Part shown: in pieces, positions 1 through 10,445 of the stretch
Layout of the letters: each line of letters starts with the position of its first letter
Position numbering within the stretch: the stretch's first letter is position 1
Origin: Macrocystis pyrifera
Taxonomy: Eukaryota > Sar > Phaeophyceae > Laminariales > Laminariaceae
Length of the DNA stretch: 64,000 bases
NCBI GenBank assembly: GCA_031763025.1
Contig: JASSKH010000006.1
Span: 10,227,691 to 10,291,690 of the forward strand
Direction of reading: 5' to 3'
Program-made: the position numbers and the translations under genes
Notes under the pieces: generated by a model
Databases searched by the model: none
The model's input: only the letters and a program-made list of their open reading frames with translations
What the model was told of the DNA's origin: nothing

Positions 1-1870
1 GATACAGCACCGCAGGCTGTGACGCCGCAATCGGGCAACCCCCCCGCTGGTAGCCGTCCTGTGCTTATTGCCGCTGCCTGTCTTGCGAGGGGTACCGACG
101 TGAGTGAACACACAGGTGTCCACGAAGCGGCACCTGCCGGTCTTCGCCCCCTGCCAGCATTCGCCATCCCCCGACCCCCGCCGCCAGGGTGGAGGTAAAG
201 CGAGGTTGCAGGACTTCGGCGTTGACTTAACCGCCGAGGGCGACGTAGCCGGAAAGGCGGGGCCAGTGCGGCCCCGGAATGGCAGAGCAGGACTCCGCCG
301 GCAAGGGTTAGGCCCAAGCGTGGTCGCGGGCGTCAGAGACATCGCGCAGGTCGAGCGTGCAGGTCTCCAGGCCCTTGGTGATCAGAGCCGCGAGCCTGGC
401 CTAGTTCGCCGGACGATCGGCGACCGCAATGCTCCATAACGTGGTCATTGAGGATCGTATCCCCTGCGCTGAAGGCTTGTCCGAGCGCCTCGTGGCGGTC
501 CGCAGATCGTGTAGGAGCCCGTGGGACGCAATCGGAACGATCGTGTACGATCGCGTACCCGAAAATGCTCAGGTGTTGTGTCAGTGGATGGTTAATGCCT
601 GCCCCGCCGCACGGTATGAAGGCCAGAAAGTCGAGGTCGTCCAACGCTCCAACATGCCATGATGCCGGCCGAAATGTTGGCCGTGGCTCACACGTACTCT
701 TGAACGGCCGCCCTCTGCAGCGACGCCAGACGACCGCCGCAGATGATCGGCCATAGCCGAGTCGTGGGGCTGGCCCACGATGCCACTGCGCGGGTGGGTA
801 TGATCTTGTTGACTTGTGGGCCCAAAGCAGTCAACGTGTTGCCGACGCTGCCGTTCCCGTAAGTGTCCGAGCCAGCCCCAGGCCCGTCGCGGGCTGCGCG
901 ACCGAGTGCAACCGATGGCGCGCCGTTGGTTCCTGCCCCACCCAGGACGTAGCCGTGCCGGAGGCGTGCCCGCCCGCCTGTCCGGAGAAGGCGCCTGCGC
1001 CACCGGCGCCGCTCACAGAGCTCCCGTAGCCGACCCCCCCCCCCCCCCCTGGTTCACTGCGAGTCCGCCCGTCTGGCCGAGTCGGGCGCGAGCGTTTCCA
1101 GTACAACCCAAACCACTACCGTAGATGGCCCTCCCGGGACCACGGCGAGCGGACTTGCCTGTCTGAGAGGGGCGCCGGCGGCTCCGGCGCCGCCCGGAAT
1201 ATCGCCGTGGCAGAACGACCGCCCCGGATCTACGGCGAGTCTGCCCTGCCCGGGGTTGGGTGGTTCACGAAGACCCGCGCGGGCGCCCATGGCCCCATCG
1301 ACGGGTTGGCCAGCGATGCTGGGAGTCCGCAGAAGGACCCCGGTGACGGCGCTCCCGAACGGCTGTCCAGCCGACGGTTCGAGCAGGACAGTGCTAGGGG
1401 AATGGTCCAGCAGGGAGGCCCCTGCAGTAGAACTGCCGGGATGCGTTCCATACCCGCTGGCGCCGCCCCCCCCCCCTGAGGGCGGGACGGCGGGAGGCTT
1501 CGATGATGTCGTTCATCGATCGCTGGACGGACGCCTGCATGTGGGTGACTTCGTTCGGCATCCTCTACTAGATGGTTGCGACCAGCGACGCGAAAGCCTC
1601 CTCGTCGCCGTTGCTACCCGTCATTGTCCCGAATCCCCCTTCCGCCGTCGTTCTCGCCGGATCTCTTCAAGATATGGACGCGACGAGACAGCGCGGACGC
1701 GATGGCAACAACGGACGACGCGGACGCGGAACAGAACACAACGACGGTAACAACAGACGCGCCGAGATGGCGCGGAAGCGGAACGGGGCAACGCGACGGG
1801 AACGATATTAGACAGAGGCCACGGTGAGCACTATCCATGCACCGGCCTGGACGAGTAGGGTGAGGCTTAG
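1..1870. other. GC-rich stretch without a supportable gene
   Basis: Several frames stay open on both strands, which is expected from the high GC content alone. The products are arginine-, proline- and glycine-rich with no domain I recognise. Pure C runs lie at 1034-1049 (16 C) and 1466-1476 (11 C). Around 1690-1790 the plus strand has a loose repetition of GACGCGGACGCG-type words. A GC-rich gene fragment cannot be excluded, but no splice or codon signal favours one strand. Confidence 0.4.
1034..1049 (+). repeat. Poly-C run of 16
   Basis: 16 uninterrupted C in the GC-rich left region. Confidence 0.95.
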
Positions 1871-2696
1871 TTGTCACCTTGGTGGTGTGCGCCGGCACAC
1901 CATTGGTACGCGCCGGCGTTTTTAATTACCGCGGTTGTTATCCACCGGCATCTTCCTATCAACAGCATGCGCTGTCTGGTGCTCCGCACCGTGTATCTCG
2001 TGCACCGGTCGAGAGCTCCCCTTGGGGTTACACGCGCCTGTGACTTTGGTACGAATGTATCGCTAGTGGGCGGGGGATGACGCATGCGCCGGCATGCATT
2101 CCGCTCAATCTCGACTGCAAGCCGGTGCGCCGGACATGGACCGGCGCATACTCTGTCACAATCGACCGCCTTACGTATCGCATCGTTGTAGTGCGTCACG
2201 ACGCGTATGTTAAGTATCGTTAGTGAGGGGCAAGATCAAGGGTCGAAGCATCGGCGCCGGCCCCAAGCCGTGCACCGGCACATAGTCCCTCACCGTCGAC
2301 CGTCTTTTAGTGCGCCGGCACAGCGGTGTTGTTACACACGTCGTTCGTTGTGTACCGAGACGTTTAAGATGTCTACTGTTAGTGAGGACGGGCCGCAGGC
2401 CGACGCGTTGACGCCGACCACGATATCTGAACTGGCATACATTCCCTTACCGTCGACTGCCTTTTAGTGCGCAGCCACAGTGTTGTTGGTACGTACAGCA
2501 GTGCATTGTATCTCGCATCGTGCATGACATATATCGCTTTCTATTTATCGCGACGCGTATGATAAGTATCGGTATTCAGGGGCAGGACGAAGGCTTGACG
2601 CATCGGTGCCGGCCCCATGCCGTCCACCGGCACATACTCCCTCATTATCGATCGCCTTCTAGTGCTCCGGCACAGCGGTGTTGTTCCATACATCGT
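1871..2696. repeat. Satellite-like array, left part
   Basis: Diverged units repeat the words GTTAGTGAGGG, TAGTCCCTCACC, CTTTTAGTGCGCCGGCACAG and GACGCGTATG(T/A)TAAGTAT at spacings of about 160-195 bp, clearest from about 2195. GTGAGGG and its complement CCCTCAC occur on either side of each unit, so a unit can fold back. The part before 2195 is more degenerate but keeps the GCGCCGGCA words. The array stops at 2696 where a copia LTR begins and resumes at 12348 beyond the element, so the two blocks were once continuous. Confidence 0.75.
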
Positions 2697-2940
2697 TCTT
2701 CGTTTGGATCGTTCCAGCAGCGACGGTTACAAGTTGGAGAGGGTTGCGTATATCTTCGCAGGCGTTGTTATGAATTATGCCGTGTGTTCATGAGGAGAGT
2801 TTGAGGACTCCGTTCTCTGCTCCGAGCTACGAGCTAGGCTCCGCTCTCTCTCCCCTCCTCTGTCCTCTAATACAACGACTACAAAGAACCTCATCAGACC
2901 ACATGGGGGTCAGGGCATCCAGGCTTGGACTCTACGAACA
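2697..2940 (+). repeat. 5' LTR of the copia element
   Basis: It starts TCTTCGT (one change from TGTTCGT) and ends ACGAACA, so the terminal 7-bp inverted repeat is intact at the 3' side only. It aligns without gaps to 12104-12347. Copia LTRs are typically short, and 244 bp is normal. Confidence 0.92.
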
Positions 2941-2966
2941 CAGTAGTGACTTCAACGTTTAAGGTC

Positions 2967-2980
2967 TGGTACCAGAAGCC
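2967..2980 (+). promoter_or_regulatory. Possible primer-binding site, initiator-Met tRNA type
   Basis: TGGTACCAGAAGCC, 26 bp after the 5' LTR, resembles the TGGTATCAGAGCC site that many copia elements use to prime minus-strand DNA synthesis from tRNA-iMet. The match is imperfect and the spacing is longer than usual, so this is a candidate only. Confidence 0.4.
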
Positions 2981-2984
2981 CACG

Positions 2985-4334
2985 ATGCCTTCGAAGGGAT
3001 CAGCTCAAGAAGAGCAAGATTCTCCGAGTGAAGTTGAAACGCTGCGACGCGAGATCAAGCTGGCGTTGGAGCAGAGGCAGGCATCGATGATGTATGCCAT
3101 GAGGGGCATGATGGCCGAGTTCATGAGGAACAAAGGTCGATCGGAGCCAGGTAGCGCTAACGGCAGCGTTGCTGTAGAAGAAAGTCCAGCAGAGGTAGGG
3201 ACCACTGCTGTAGGGGAAAGCTCAAGAGGGGCAGTACCCACTGCGGATGTACGAGAGACTACTGCTGCCGTTGAAGCAGGCATTGGTCAATCGGAGTCCG
3301 GCAGCGCTGAGGGTAGCGCTGCTGTAGGGAAGAGCCCACAAGGGACATTACCCAATGCTGTGAGAGAGATCCCTGCTGCTGCTGTAGGCGTGGCACGTGA
3401 TATTGCAGCAGAACAAGAGACAAATTTGCGTGAGGGGCGCCTCGCTAGATTTGGGAGCAACTGGACGCGGAGGAACTGCGTTGCCTGTCGAGGTTGGCCC
3501 ACCGAGGGGTCAGCCAGACCAGCATGGGAGGACAGGGGGATGGGGCGAATACCCTGGCGGTGAGTTGCGTGGTGCATTTGATCTGCCTCTATCGCGCCAT
3601 TTGGCCTCCAAACACACTCCTGTGCCATCGTTTACTGGGTTGAAATCTGAGTTCAACCCCTGGACAAGAGACGATCGGTATTACGCCGAAGGAGTTGGTT
3701 TCTTGTGTGCTTTTGTGTCGGATCCACCGCAGTACGTCGCCTTAGGGGGATTAGACACAGAAAACTCGATTCTTGTCGCTAGAGGGTTTAGCCGCGAAAG
3801 TGTGCACAAACATACACTGGCGTCAAATTCCTGGCGACAGCCCTCGAAAACAAGAGCGATAAGAGTATTTGGAACCGGTGTACCTCGCCGAGGCAAGCGT
3901 GGGACGCTCTCCTTGCGTGGTACGGCCCTCAGACGACGGGGGCCAAATCCGACCTCTCTAGACACCTTAATAGTTTTAAGATAGCGCGCGGGGTGCAACC
4001 CGCTCGAGGTTATAGGCAGGATCGAGGATCTCGCCGCAAAAAAGCGCACAGCAGGAATGTCAGTAGACGACCACATGCTGTACACCATCCTTATTGACGC
4101 TCTGCCTGCCGAATACGAGGTGGAGGCTCGGAGCCTGGCATCACGTGACAGCATCGGCCGTGATGACATCATCAAGACTGTTCGAGAACGCATCACCGAA
4201 TTTCTGGAAACAGGAAGAAGGGGTCCAACGCTATCCACGCAGGCCATGGTATGTACGGCAGCAGCTGTGGTGGCGGTGGTCACGGAAAAGGCGGAGGAAA
4301 TGACAGAGAAAAAGGTGGACGACGGGATCACGGA
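2985..4334 (+). pseudogene. gag: copia gag, N-terminal and central part
   Basis: The ATG at 2985 opens a 193-codon frame (to 3563) rich in Glu, Ala and Ser, with a heptad-like charged stretch near its start (EEQDSPSEVETLRREIKLAL) that could be a coiled coil. It has an internal duplication: the PGSANGSVAVEESP segment is echoed by SGSAEGSAAVGKSP about 50 codons later. The homologous reading then moves to another frame (about 3600-3980) and to 4057-4334, where the pattern resembles the UBN2-type Gag region: a short hydrophobic stretch, the segment LPAEYEVEARSL, then a basic tail. The frame changes and a nested insertion at 4340 break the gene. The second copia copy aligns from about 3470 onward. 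Gag would form the particle that packages the element RNA. Confidence is high for membership of the element and moderate for the domain name. Confidence 0.7.
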
Positions 4335-4339
4335 CGAGG
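4335..4339 (+). repeat. Target-site duplication, left (CGAGG)
   Basis: CGAGG immediately precedes the nested element and is repeated at 7827-7831 immediately after it. Five bp is the usual duplication length for LTR-element integrases. Confidence 0.9.
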
Positions 4340-4606
4340 TGTTGATTGATCTCTAAAGGTATAGGCGCAGCTGGCACGGGAACGCGTGGTTGACTCCAGA
4401 CAGTAACACGGAACTCCCCTTATATTATATCCGAGCTGTTGAGTTGACTCGCCTCATACGCAGTATAGAGTTACACCTGACGAGTGGCATTGGTGGGCAC
4501 ACAGTACCCCGATATCCCAACACCCTGTTGCCAGAATCCCTTTCCAGCATGGAACTCCTCCGTCTTCGATGGATCTTATATGTCGTGTATCTGAGTACAA
4601 TCAACA
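4340..4606. repeat. 5' terminal repeat of the nested element
   Basis: 267 bp beginning TGTTGATT and ending AATCAACA. It is the fuller of the two repeats. It holds about 86 bp (roughly 4369-4455) that are missing from the other copy. Confidence 0.88.
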
Positions 4607-5054
4607 TCCCCCCTACTCATTATACACGATCATACTTCAATATCCCCCCAGCTCTGTACATGAAGATGTACGACATCGCAGGTCTTACCTCTATATTTTA
4701 ATAAACTCAAATCAAACTCAGAAACTCAAAAATCCAATCTGTAATTGTAATCAAATTCTTGGATCAACACGCAAATCCTCAAATCAGTATTCAAATGCTC
4801 AAATCCACAGCCTCTCTGTCGCAAACACATGAAACTCTCGAGATCAAATGCCAGGTAAAAACGGCATTCTTCTCGGATTCAATCAGGTAAAACGGCCTTT
4901 TCCGCGGAATTGGTCCAAAGATATTCAATGGAATCTCGTCGACTTAGTTAGAGTGATTTCCGAGGCCCTCCCCTCGCCAAACGCTGCTGGTATCTACAGG
5001 CACACTATCATAATCATTTGTATTGGCTCCATGACGCACGCTCGAAAATACCAA

Positions 5055-5130
5055 CTTACGAATTCGGCGAGACTTGAACCTTCTACCCACCCTAGGGAAT
5101 TATATAGCACTACCTGCTAGACCACTCAAT
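5055..5130 (-). other. tRNA-like sequence with box A and box B words
   Basis: Read on the minus strand this contains TGGTCTAGCAGGTAGTGC, close to a polymerase III box A, and about 40 bases later GGTTCAAGTCTCG, close to box B (GGTTCRANNCC). The T-arm and acceptor stems do not pair well, so it is not a functional tRNA by eye. It could be a decayed tRNA, a tRNA-derived SINE head, or chance. Confidence 0.3.
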
Positions 5131-7230
5131 CAGTACTGACTTTGAACAAAAGAACAGATTTTCAACAACCAAAAAAATCAAACCCTCAATTTCCGAAGTA
5201 CTACCCAAACCTTCCAAGTCAGAAAACATTGAATATGGACCGCACACGCCCCCAGGCACTTTACGGGCTCACTTCAGTCTCGAAAAAAAACTCTCCCTCT
5301 ATTTTCTAGCAAATTAATGCTAATCGTCGAAAAATCACAAACAGTAGTCATGCTCATCAAAAATAAAAAAAGAAGCTGAGAAAATGTAATGCTAAAGATC
5401 GCAAGGAACTCCGTTCCTCCGGACAAGAGTCTGCCCTTGTCCCCTACTCCCTTCAAAGATACGCAGATCGCGACGGTAATGCGAGATTAGCATACATTCC
5501 TTCACCTGATCTTTATTTGACGTTGAAACTACTCAAAAACACCAAAATTCTCGCGGAATCCAAATCGACCACGAAAACAATTTCAAAAGCACAAACAATG
5601 AAAATATTCATCCACATTCACAGGCAACCACATTTCAATAAGGATCACCTCGATGCTCCGAACACTACTGCTGTTGCCTCCGCCGCGGCTGCCTCTCCGT
5701 CCGGTCTCATGGCGTCACCGCAGCTCGGGTCATCCAGGGTATCCTCCTGGGTGAAATCAAACGTCGCCTCCTCAGCATTGACCCGGTACACACAAGGGAC
5801 GGGACATGCATTCGAGCGATTAGGTCTGCATTGGGTGTTTCGCTCATTTCACGCTTTGACTGCTTGCAAACTCCTCTTTGGTATAGTTCAACTTCTCAAA
5901 TGCTACTACGAATAAACAGTTACATGTCGACGGGAATACCTGGTCCCACATTAAACCCATGTGTTCCACGACCACTATATACTGCATGCAGTACGTACCT
6001 GATGAACATATACAGCAGTCCCAAGCAAACTGTGTTCGTCTCAGCTCATACCCATAACTCTACCATCATCATCAGTAGTACCGGGGCAACAGACGCTGGA
6101 CGAGGAGGTGTTCCTCTACTCTGCAGTTAAGTCAGTATTTTACTCAATTCCCTGCAATTTATACTATGATATCTCGCTCTCAGTACCATACTACTTCTGC
6201 TGCTGTACTCGTACGGTATATTACTCCGTCCACAAATATTTTGCCTTTTTGCACGTATGCAACAAGTGGCGCGGGTCGTGCTACACAGCTACAGATCAAC
6301 CCAACAACTCAAAAATGAGATACCCGCATACAAAGAAGTAAATATGTGAAATGCCGCTAACGTACGTGTTGCTGTAGTTGGGCACAAGTGTTCAACGCAT
6401 ACACCTCGTTCTGCTGTAGTTGCTCGGTTCTGCCAGCATCAGACCAACGCAATGCCAAACCCAGCAATACGATGGGCTTATCAATCCTCTTCCCGTATAT
6501 GATACGTAATGGCGTTAGAAAGGTGCACATGGGCGAAGGATGATTGTGCAGTCATTTAGCTCACATCATTCGCACATATCCCAACTGAATTCTAGAGTAC
6601 CTTTGCCCTTTTCATTTCATACTCGTACTCGTGTCGATGCCCAACCAGAGCCCTCGATTAGTCAACTATATAACCGACAGACGTCATAGTCCTGCAGTGC
6701 GTCTACAGGATAAGTTCAGTGAGGAAAGCTCAATCAATCCAAAAACGGAAATCACCACAGCAAGCGATCAACAAAGTCAACCGTGCCTGGTGCTGACATA
6801 AGTCGTTGCTGATGGCGCCTCGGTCCGTTCTCTTTCATCCTCTTTCTCTTGGGGGAGCGCATCATGTCGCGCCCTTGCGCTGGTCCCGAACAGGTTAGGC
6901 AGACTTCTCCCCCTGCGCCCATCTTCACTCTGTCCCTCGTCTCCCTGTTCGGGGGCAACGTCCCCCCCATCAACTACCTGCGGGCGGGGCCCAGGCAAAC
7001 GATTCTGCCAAAACACTTTCCGCGTCGCTCCCGCGGTCTCCACCTTCCCTCCCGGCTCCGGCCTACCAAACTCTCTCTTTCATATATTATTACGTACATC
7101 TACGTCGCCAGCGCGCAGCGAACCCACAGATTCAGGCAGATACCTGGCTATCCCGGGGTGTTGCAGCAATGACGATAACGCGGCGGTCGAGACGACGGCG
7201 GCAGCAGCGGCGGTAACGAAGACGGCGGTT

Positions 7231-7251
7231 GCGGCGGCGGCGGCGGCGGCG
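7231..7251. repeat. (GCG)7 microsatellite
   Basis: Seven pure GCG units at the end of an 80-bp imperfect GGC/GAC/GCA tract inside the nested element. Confidence 0.85.
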
Positions 7252-7645
7252 GGAACGGTGGCTACTGCATGCGCTTCATCGTCGCAACAAAAGTGCAGCC
7301 AACCTCTGGCTGCTGACGTTGCTGACGGTGCCGCTGGATCTGCTGCTGCCCCCGCAACTGCTACTCTCCAGCGCCTTCGCCACCAATTCTAAGCGAATCT
7401 ACCAGGTTCGGCTCAAACTTGGCCCTGCTGGGATCGCTGCTGCTTCTGGTGCGGCATTTCCTGCCTCTCCTTCTCACACACACGTCATCTCCTCCAGGAC
7501 CTCGATCACTTCTTCAAAATACACACACTGGCTCCCTGACGAAGCACATTATCTAAAACAAATAGACATGCTCGAAGCAGATGCCCACCTCTCTAGGTTC
7601 GCCTGGCCTACGCTTGCCAATAGAAGATCACCGGTCTCAATAGTG

Positions 7646-7826
7646 CGTTGATTTATCTCTAAAGGTATAGGCGCCTCATACATGCAGTATAGAGTTACAC
7701 CTGACGAGTGGCATCGGTGGGCACACATTATCCCGATATCCCAACACCCTACTGCCAGAATCCCTTTTCAGCATGGAACTCCTCAGTCATGGATCTTATA
7801 TGTCTTGTATCTGAGTACAATCAACA
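7646..7826. repeat. 3' terminal repeat of the nested element (internally deleted)
   Basis: 181 bp aligned to 4340-4606, starting CGTTGATT (one change from TGTTGATT) and ending AATCAACA. About 86 bp are missing after GGTATAGGCGC, with a GCGC/GCC microhomology at the join. Outside the gap there are about a dozen differences. Confidence 0.88.
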
Positions 7827-7831
7827 CGAGG
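7827..7831 (+). repeat. Target-site duplication, right (CGAGG)
   Basis: Exact copy of 4335-4339. The gag reading resumes here as EAVEAPTRTVV, matching EAVGTPTRAVV in the second copia copy. Confidence 0.9.
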
Positions 7832-8251
7832 CGGTAGAGGCACCAACGAGGACGGTGGTGGCTCGGCCGTGGCTGCCGGTGGCAATGACAGTAGCGCCAA
7901 AGCCGCCAGCGGAAGTACTCTAGTGGGCAAGTGACAAAGTTGTGGCAAGAAGGGCCATTGGAAGAGCGAGTGCACGGCGAAGCTATGCAGGCGATCCCAA
8001 GGCGTTGGCACTCTGCCGATGCCTGTCCCACGTCCACGGATCGATGCAGTCGATGCAACGGGCGGGGGCACGCTGCTGATGCCTGCCCCTCATCGAAAGA
8101 AGAAGCTGTCTTGGCGGTGACGAGCGAGGCTGGGGCAACGGACGACGACCAAGAAAATGGTACGGTCCAGGCCTCAGCTTTCAAGGCCAAAGAGACAGGC
8201 AAGTGCAGCGATGGTTAGGGGGAAGGGGAGTCTGCTTGGTAGGTAGGAGAC
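7832..8251 (+). pseudogene. gag: copia gag C-terminus with two zinc knuckles
   Basis: The nucleocapsid part of Gag, which binds the element RNA. The first knuckle is in the frame of 7929-7973 and reads SCGKKGHWKSEC; the codon where the first zinc-binding Cys is expected is TGA (7932-7934), so this knuckle is broken. The second, in another frame at 8045-8086, is intact: CSRCNGRGHAADAC fits C-x2-C-x4-H-x4-C. A frameshift separates the two. A Glu/Asp-rich tail follows and leads into the protease. In the second copia copy both knuckles are further decayed. Confidence 0.8.
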
Positions 8252-8581
8252 GAGGCCTGGATATGCGATAGTGGTGCTTCTACTCACATGACGCCCTCCA
8301 CAGACTGCATGATAAACTATAGAGAGTGCAACTTGACTCTCCGAATCGCTGACGGATCTACTCGAGCGATCGGAGATTACGGTGACGTGGGCGTTGTCTT
8401 TCGGTCCGCAAACGGTCCCGTGCAAATGCTGCTTACGAACGTTGCGCACGTGCCGGATCTCCGCTACCACTTATTTTCCCTGCCCAATCTCGTCAAAAAA
8501 CGGCCATACTTTCGAAGGGCGCCCCACGGGGGTTGTAGTCAGGCTTACGTCAGAGCGTTCGATCGTGCTTCCGTTGAGTGA
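8252..8581 (+). pseudogene. copia aspartic protease
   Basis: The frame reads EAWICDSGASTHMTP, the DSGAS-x-H-M active-site signature of copia proteases (catalytic Asp at 8267-8269). Downstream come LRIADGSTRAIGDYGDVG (flap region) and the hydrophobic LLTNVAHVPDLRYHLFSL, both typical of the family. The enzyme would cut the Gag-Pol polyprotein. The frame ends at 8581, and the homologous reading continues in another frame from about 8480, so a frameshift lies in the run of A near 8494-8500. The catalytic motif itself looks intact. Confidence 0.85.
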
Positions 8582-8880
8582 GACCCTCTACAGCCTGTGC
8601 GGCTACCGGGTCGATCGCAGTTGTGGGGAAAATGTCTGTGCTGTACTCGCCCCGGGGCAACTGCCCAACAAGTCTGCGATAAACATCAACGATTTCCATT
8701 GCGCGGCTGGACACTCCCACCAGGTACTGCTTCGCAAGACCGCGGAGCAGCAAGGCATTGTCCTCGAGGGAGGGCTGCTAGAGTGCAAAGGATGCTCCGT
8801 GGCAAAGGGTCTCCGCAAAGGTATCAAGCAGTCCACACGCACACGAGCAGATAAGAAACTCGGGAGAGTTTTTTGTTGAT
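8580..8880 (+). pseudogene. copia integrase zinc-binding (HHCC) domain
   Basis: In the frame ending at 8879 the pattern FHCAAGHSH (H-x4-H) followed about 30 residues later by LLECKGCSVAKG (C-x2-C) forms the HHCC zinc domain that precedes the copia integrase core. The frame breaks within the T6 run near 8869-8874. One frame over, the reading continues as VDLSGPK, which carries the first catalytic Asp. Confidence 0.8.
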
Positions 8881-9387
8881 TTGAGTGGACCAAAGGTGGT
8901 AGAGTCTCTCGGGCGGAAGGGGTATACTGTCATCGTGCGCGACGATTTTTCACGGTATACGTGGATGTACTTTAGGCGCCACACGTCGGGCGCCGCGGAA
9001 ACGTTCGGGCAGGTCCTCGCGGATTCTCGTTCAGACGGTGTCCCTTTTACGGTGGTATTCGTCCGATCTGGTGGGGATGGTGAATTCCGCGGGGAAACGT
9101 TTGGCGACCTGTGTAGATCACGAGGGATCAAGCAGGAATTCACGACGGCCGACAGTCCCCAATTCAGTGGAGTAGCAGAGCGCGCGCTAGGACTGATCGA
9201 GACGGCCGCAATGACGGGCCGAATCCAGGCTCAAGAGCTTTTTCCTGGCGCGAAACTCCCGGCCACTACGTCGTTGTGGGTGGAAGCGCCCCACTGGGCG
9301 TGTGACGCCTTGAACAGCACAGCAACAACAGCTAACCCTGAGAGCAAGTCGCCGCATGAGATGTGGCATGGTAGCCCCCCCCCGTAG
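8878..9387 (+). pseudogene. copia integrase catalytic core
   Basis: Begins at the Asp codon 8878-8880 (DLSGPK). RDDFSRYTWMYF is the usual second strand of the RNase H-like fold. The region that should carry the second catalytic Asp in an RSDNGGEF-type motif reads VRSGGDGEFRG, so the Asp is absent from its expected place and an Asp appears two positions later. The third residue, Glu, is present in SPQFSGVAERALGL. PHEMWHG near the end is the conserved family tail. The frame stops at a C9 run (9375-9383) where the second copy reads on, so a one-base slip is likely. It would integrate the element cDNA; with the altered second Asp it is probably dead. Confidence 0.85.
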
Positions 9388-10445
9388 TACTACTACCCTT
9401 CCTTAAGCCTGGCTACTGCAAGGTGAAGAGGAAAAACAAGGCACAGGCGTTAGCACAAGAGTGCTTTTACCTTGGCCTTGCACCTAACTACCCCCGAGAC
9501 TCAGTACGAGTACTGACCAGGAAACGCACTGTTCTGATCATGCGCAATGTCACCTGGCAACGCGTGTCGTCTTGCCTGCCGAGACGAATAACTCCCTGTC
9601 TACGGAAAGGGGGGGGGGTCAGAGGCAAACGACGTGAGCACGTCGGATCACGGTGGTGGGGGGATGATGAGCTGTACGACGGTCTGGCTCACTTTAACGA
9701 CCTCGACGTGACGTGGGGTTTTGACCTGGACGCGTTTATGAGGAGCGCGCACAGCAGGTACCTGCCGCCACACCCGAGACGATGGGTTTGTCTCAAGGGA
9801 CCGCCGTGGACCCCTCCCCGGTCCCGCCAGGGAGGGCCGAAAAAGCCGAGACGATGGATTCGTCTCAAGGGGGCACCGTGGACGCCTCCTCGGTCCCGGA
9901 AGGGAGGGCCGGAAGCGACCCGGGCGCAGCATCAGCCTCCGACACCGGCCAAGGGAACGGTGAGGATCCCCCCGCCCGGTGCTATGAGGAGGCCAGCTCA
10001 CGAGCTCAGCAGCCGGGGCCGGCTCCCCCGGGGCCAGCCCCGGGGTCAGAGTCAACGCCTCGAGGGTGAACTTGCTGTGCACCAGGTAAGGATGGATGAC
10101 GGAGCCGCAGTCGCGCTGCTTGAGGAAGCGTACGAGTCGTGGACGAAGCCTGGGAGTATGCTGAATCGTACGCCCTGGACGACGGAGGACGCCGTGGCTT
10201 TGATGGCTGGAGGACCTGCTGTGGAGAATAAAAAGGAGTTGATCGTGTGCATGCCGAGTAGTTTCCCGGAAGACGTAGAACCGCCCCCACAGTCCGTAGC
10301 AGATGTAGAGCGTTCTCAATACAAAGTGGGGTGGCACGAGGTCATGAAAATTGAGTTGGACGGTCACGAAACGACCGGTACGTACGAAGCCGCGACACCG
10401 CCAAAAGGGCGGAAACCTGTAGGTGTTTACCTACAAGACAGATAA
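9388..10445 (+). pseudogene. copia integrase C-terminus and linker to reverse transcriptase
   Basis: After the frameshift a 340-codon frame opens at 9423. It starts with the family pattern QECFYLGLAPNYP, then TRKRTVLIMRNVTWQ, the place where copia integrases usually read VSRDVxF. The rest is a proline-, arginine- and glycine-rich linker of the kind that diverges quickly between copia elements, with a 72-bp tandem duplication at 9776-9919. Towards the end YKVGWHEVMKIELDGHETTG matches the segment just before the reverse transcriptase palm (usually W..AM..EL..L...GT). A one-base shift near 10422 moves the reading to the next frame. Confidence 0.75.
9776..9919 (+). repeat. 72-bp tandem duplication in the pol linker
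   Basis: Two adjacent units, each starting GAGACGATGG(G/A)TT(T/C)GTCTC. 72 bp is 24 codons, so the duplication keeps the frame (PRRWVCLKGPPWTPPRSRQG, then PRRWIRLKGAPWTPPRSRKG). The second copia copy ends before this point, so its age cannot be judged. Confidence 0.85.

Larger units (their letters stand above)
4607..7645. other. Interior of the nested element, no recognised gene
   Basis: 4.6-5.6 kb is A/T-rich with many short lysine- and asparagine-rich frames. 6.75-7.2 kb is C/T-rich. 7170-7251 is a purine-rich GAC/GGC tract that ends in a pure (GCG)7 run at 7231-7251. No primer-binding site directly follows the 5' repeat, and the polypurine tract before the 3' repeat is not obvious. Confidence 0.6.
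4340..7826. mobile_element. Nested non-autonomous LTR element
   Basis: A 3,487-bp insertion in the copia gag. Its ends are perfect inverted complements (TGTTGATT at 4340, AATCAACA at 7819-7826), it has direct terminal repeats (4340-4606 and 7646-7826) and it is flanked by the 5-bp duplication CGAGG. The related gag copy at 13.8 kb reads straight through this point, so it preserves the empty site. The roughly 3.0-kb interior has no reverse transcriptase, integrase or protease motif in any frame; the open frames are low-complexity, and one (7229-7651, plus) begins in a GCG repeat. This fits a TRIM/LARD-type element mobilised by another element's enzymes, or a decayed autonomous one. The insertion is younger than the host copia. 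Confidence 0.88.

Noticed and set aside
581..1003. A 140-codon Arg-rich minus frame in the GC-rich left end
   Set aside because: Up to four frames are open at once here because of base composition. No motif or splice evidence.
9648..10367. A 239-codon minus-strand open frame
   Set aside because: Antisense to the copia pol linker; the plus strand carries family motifs at both ends.
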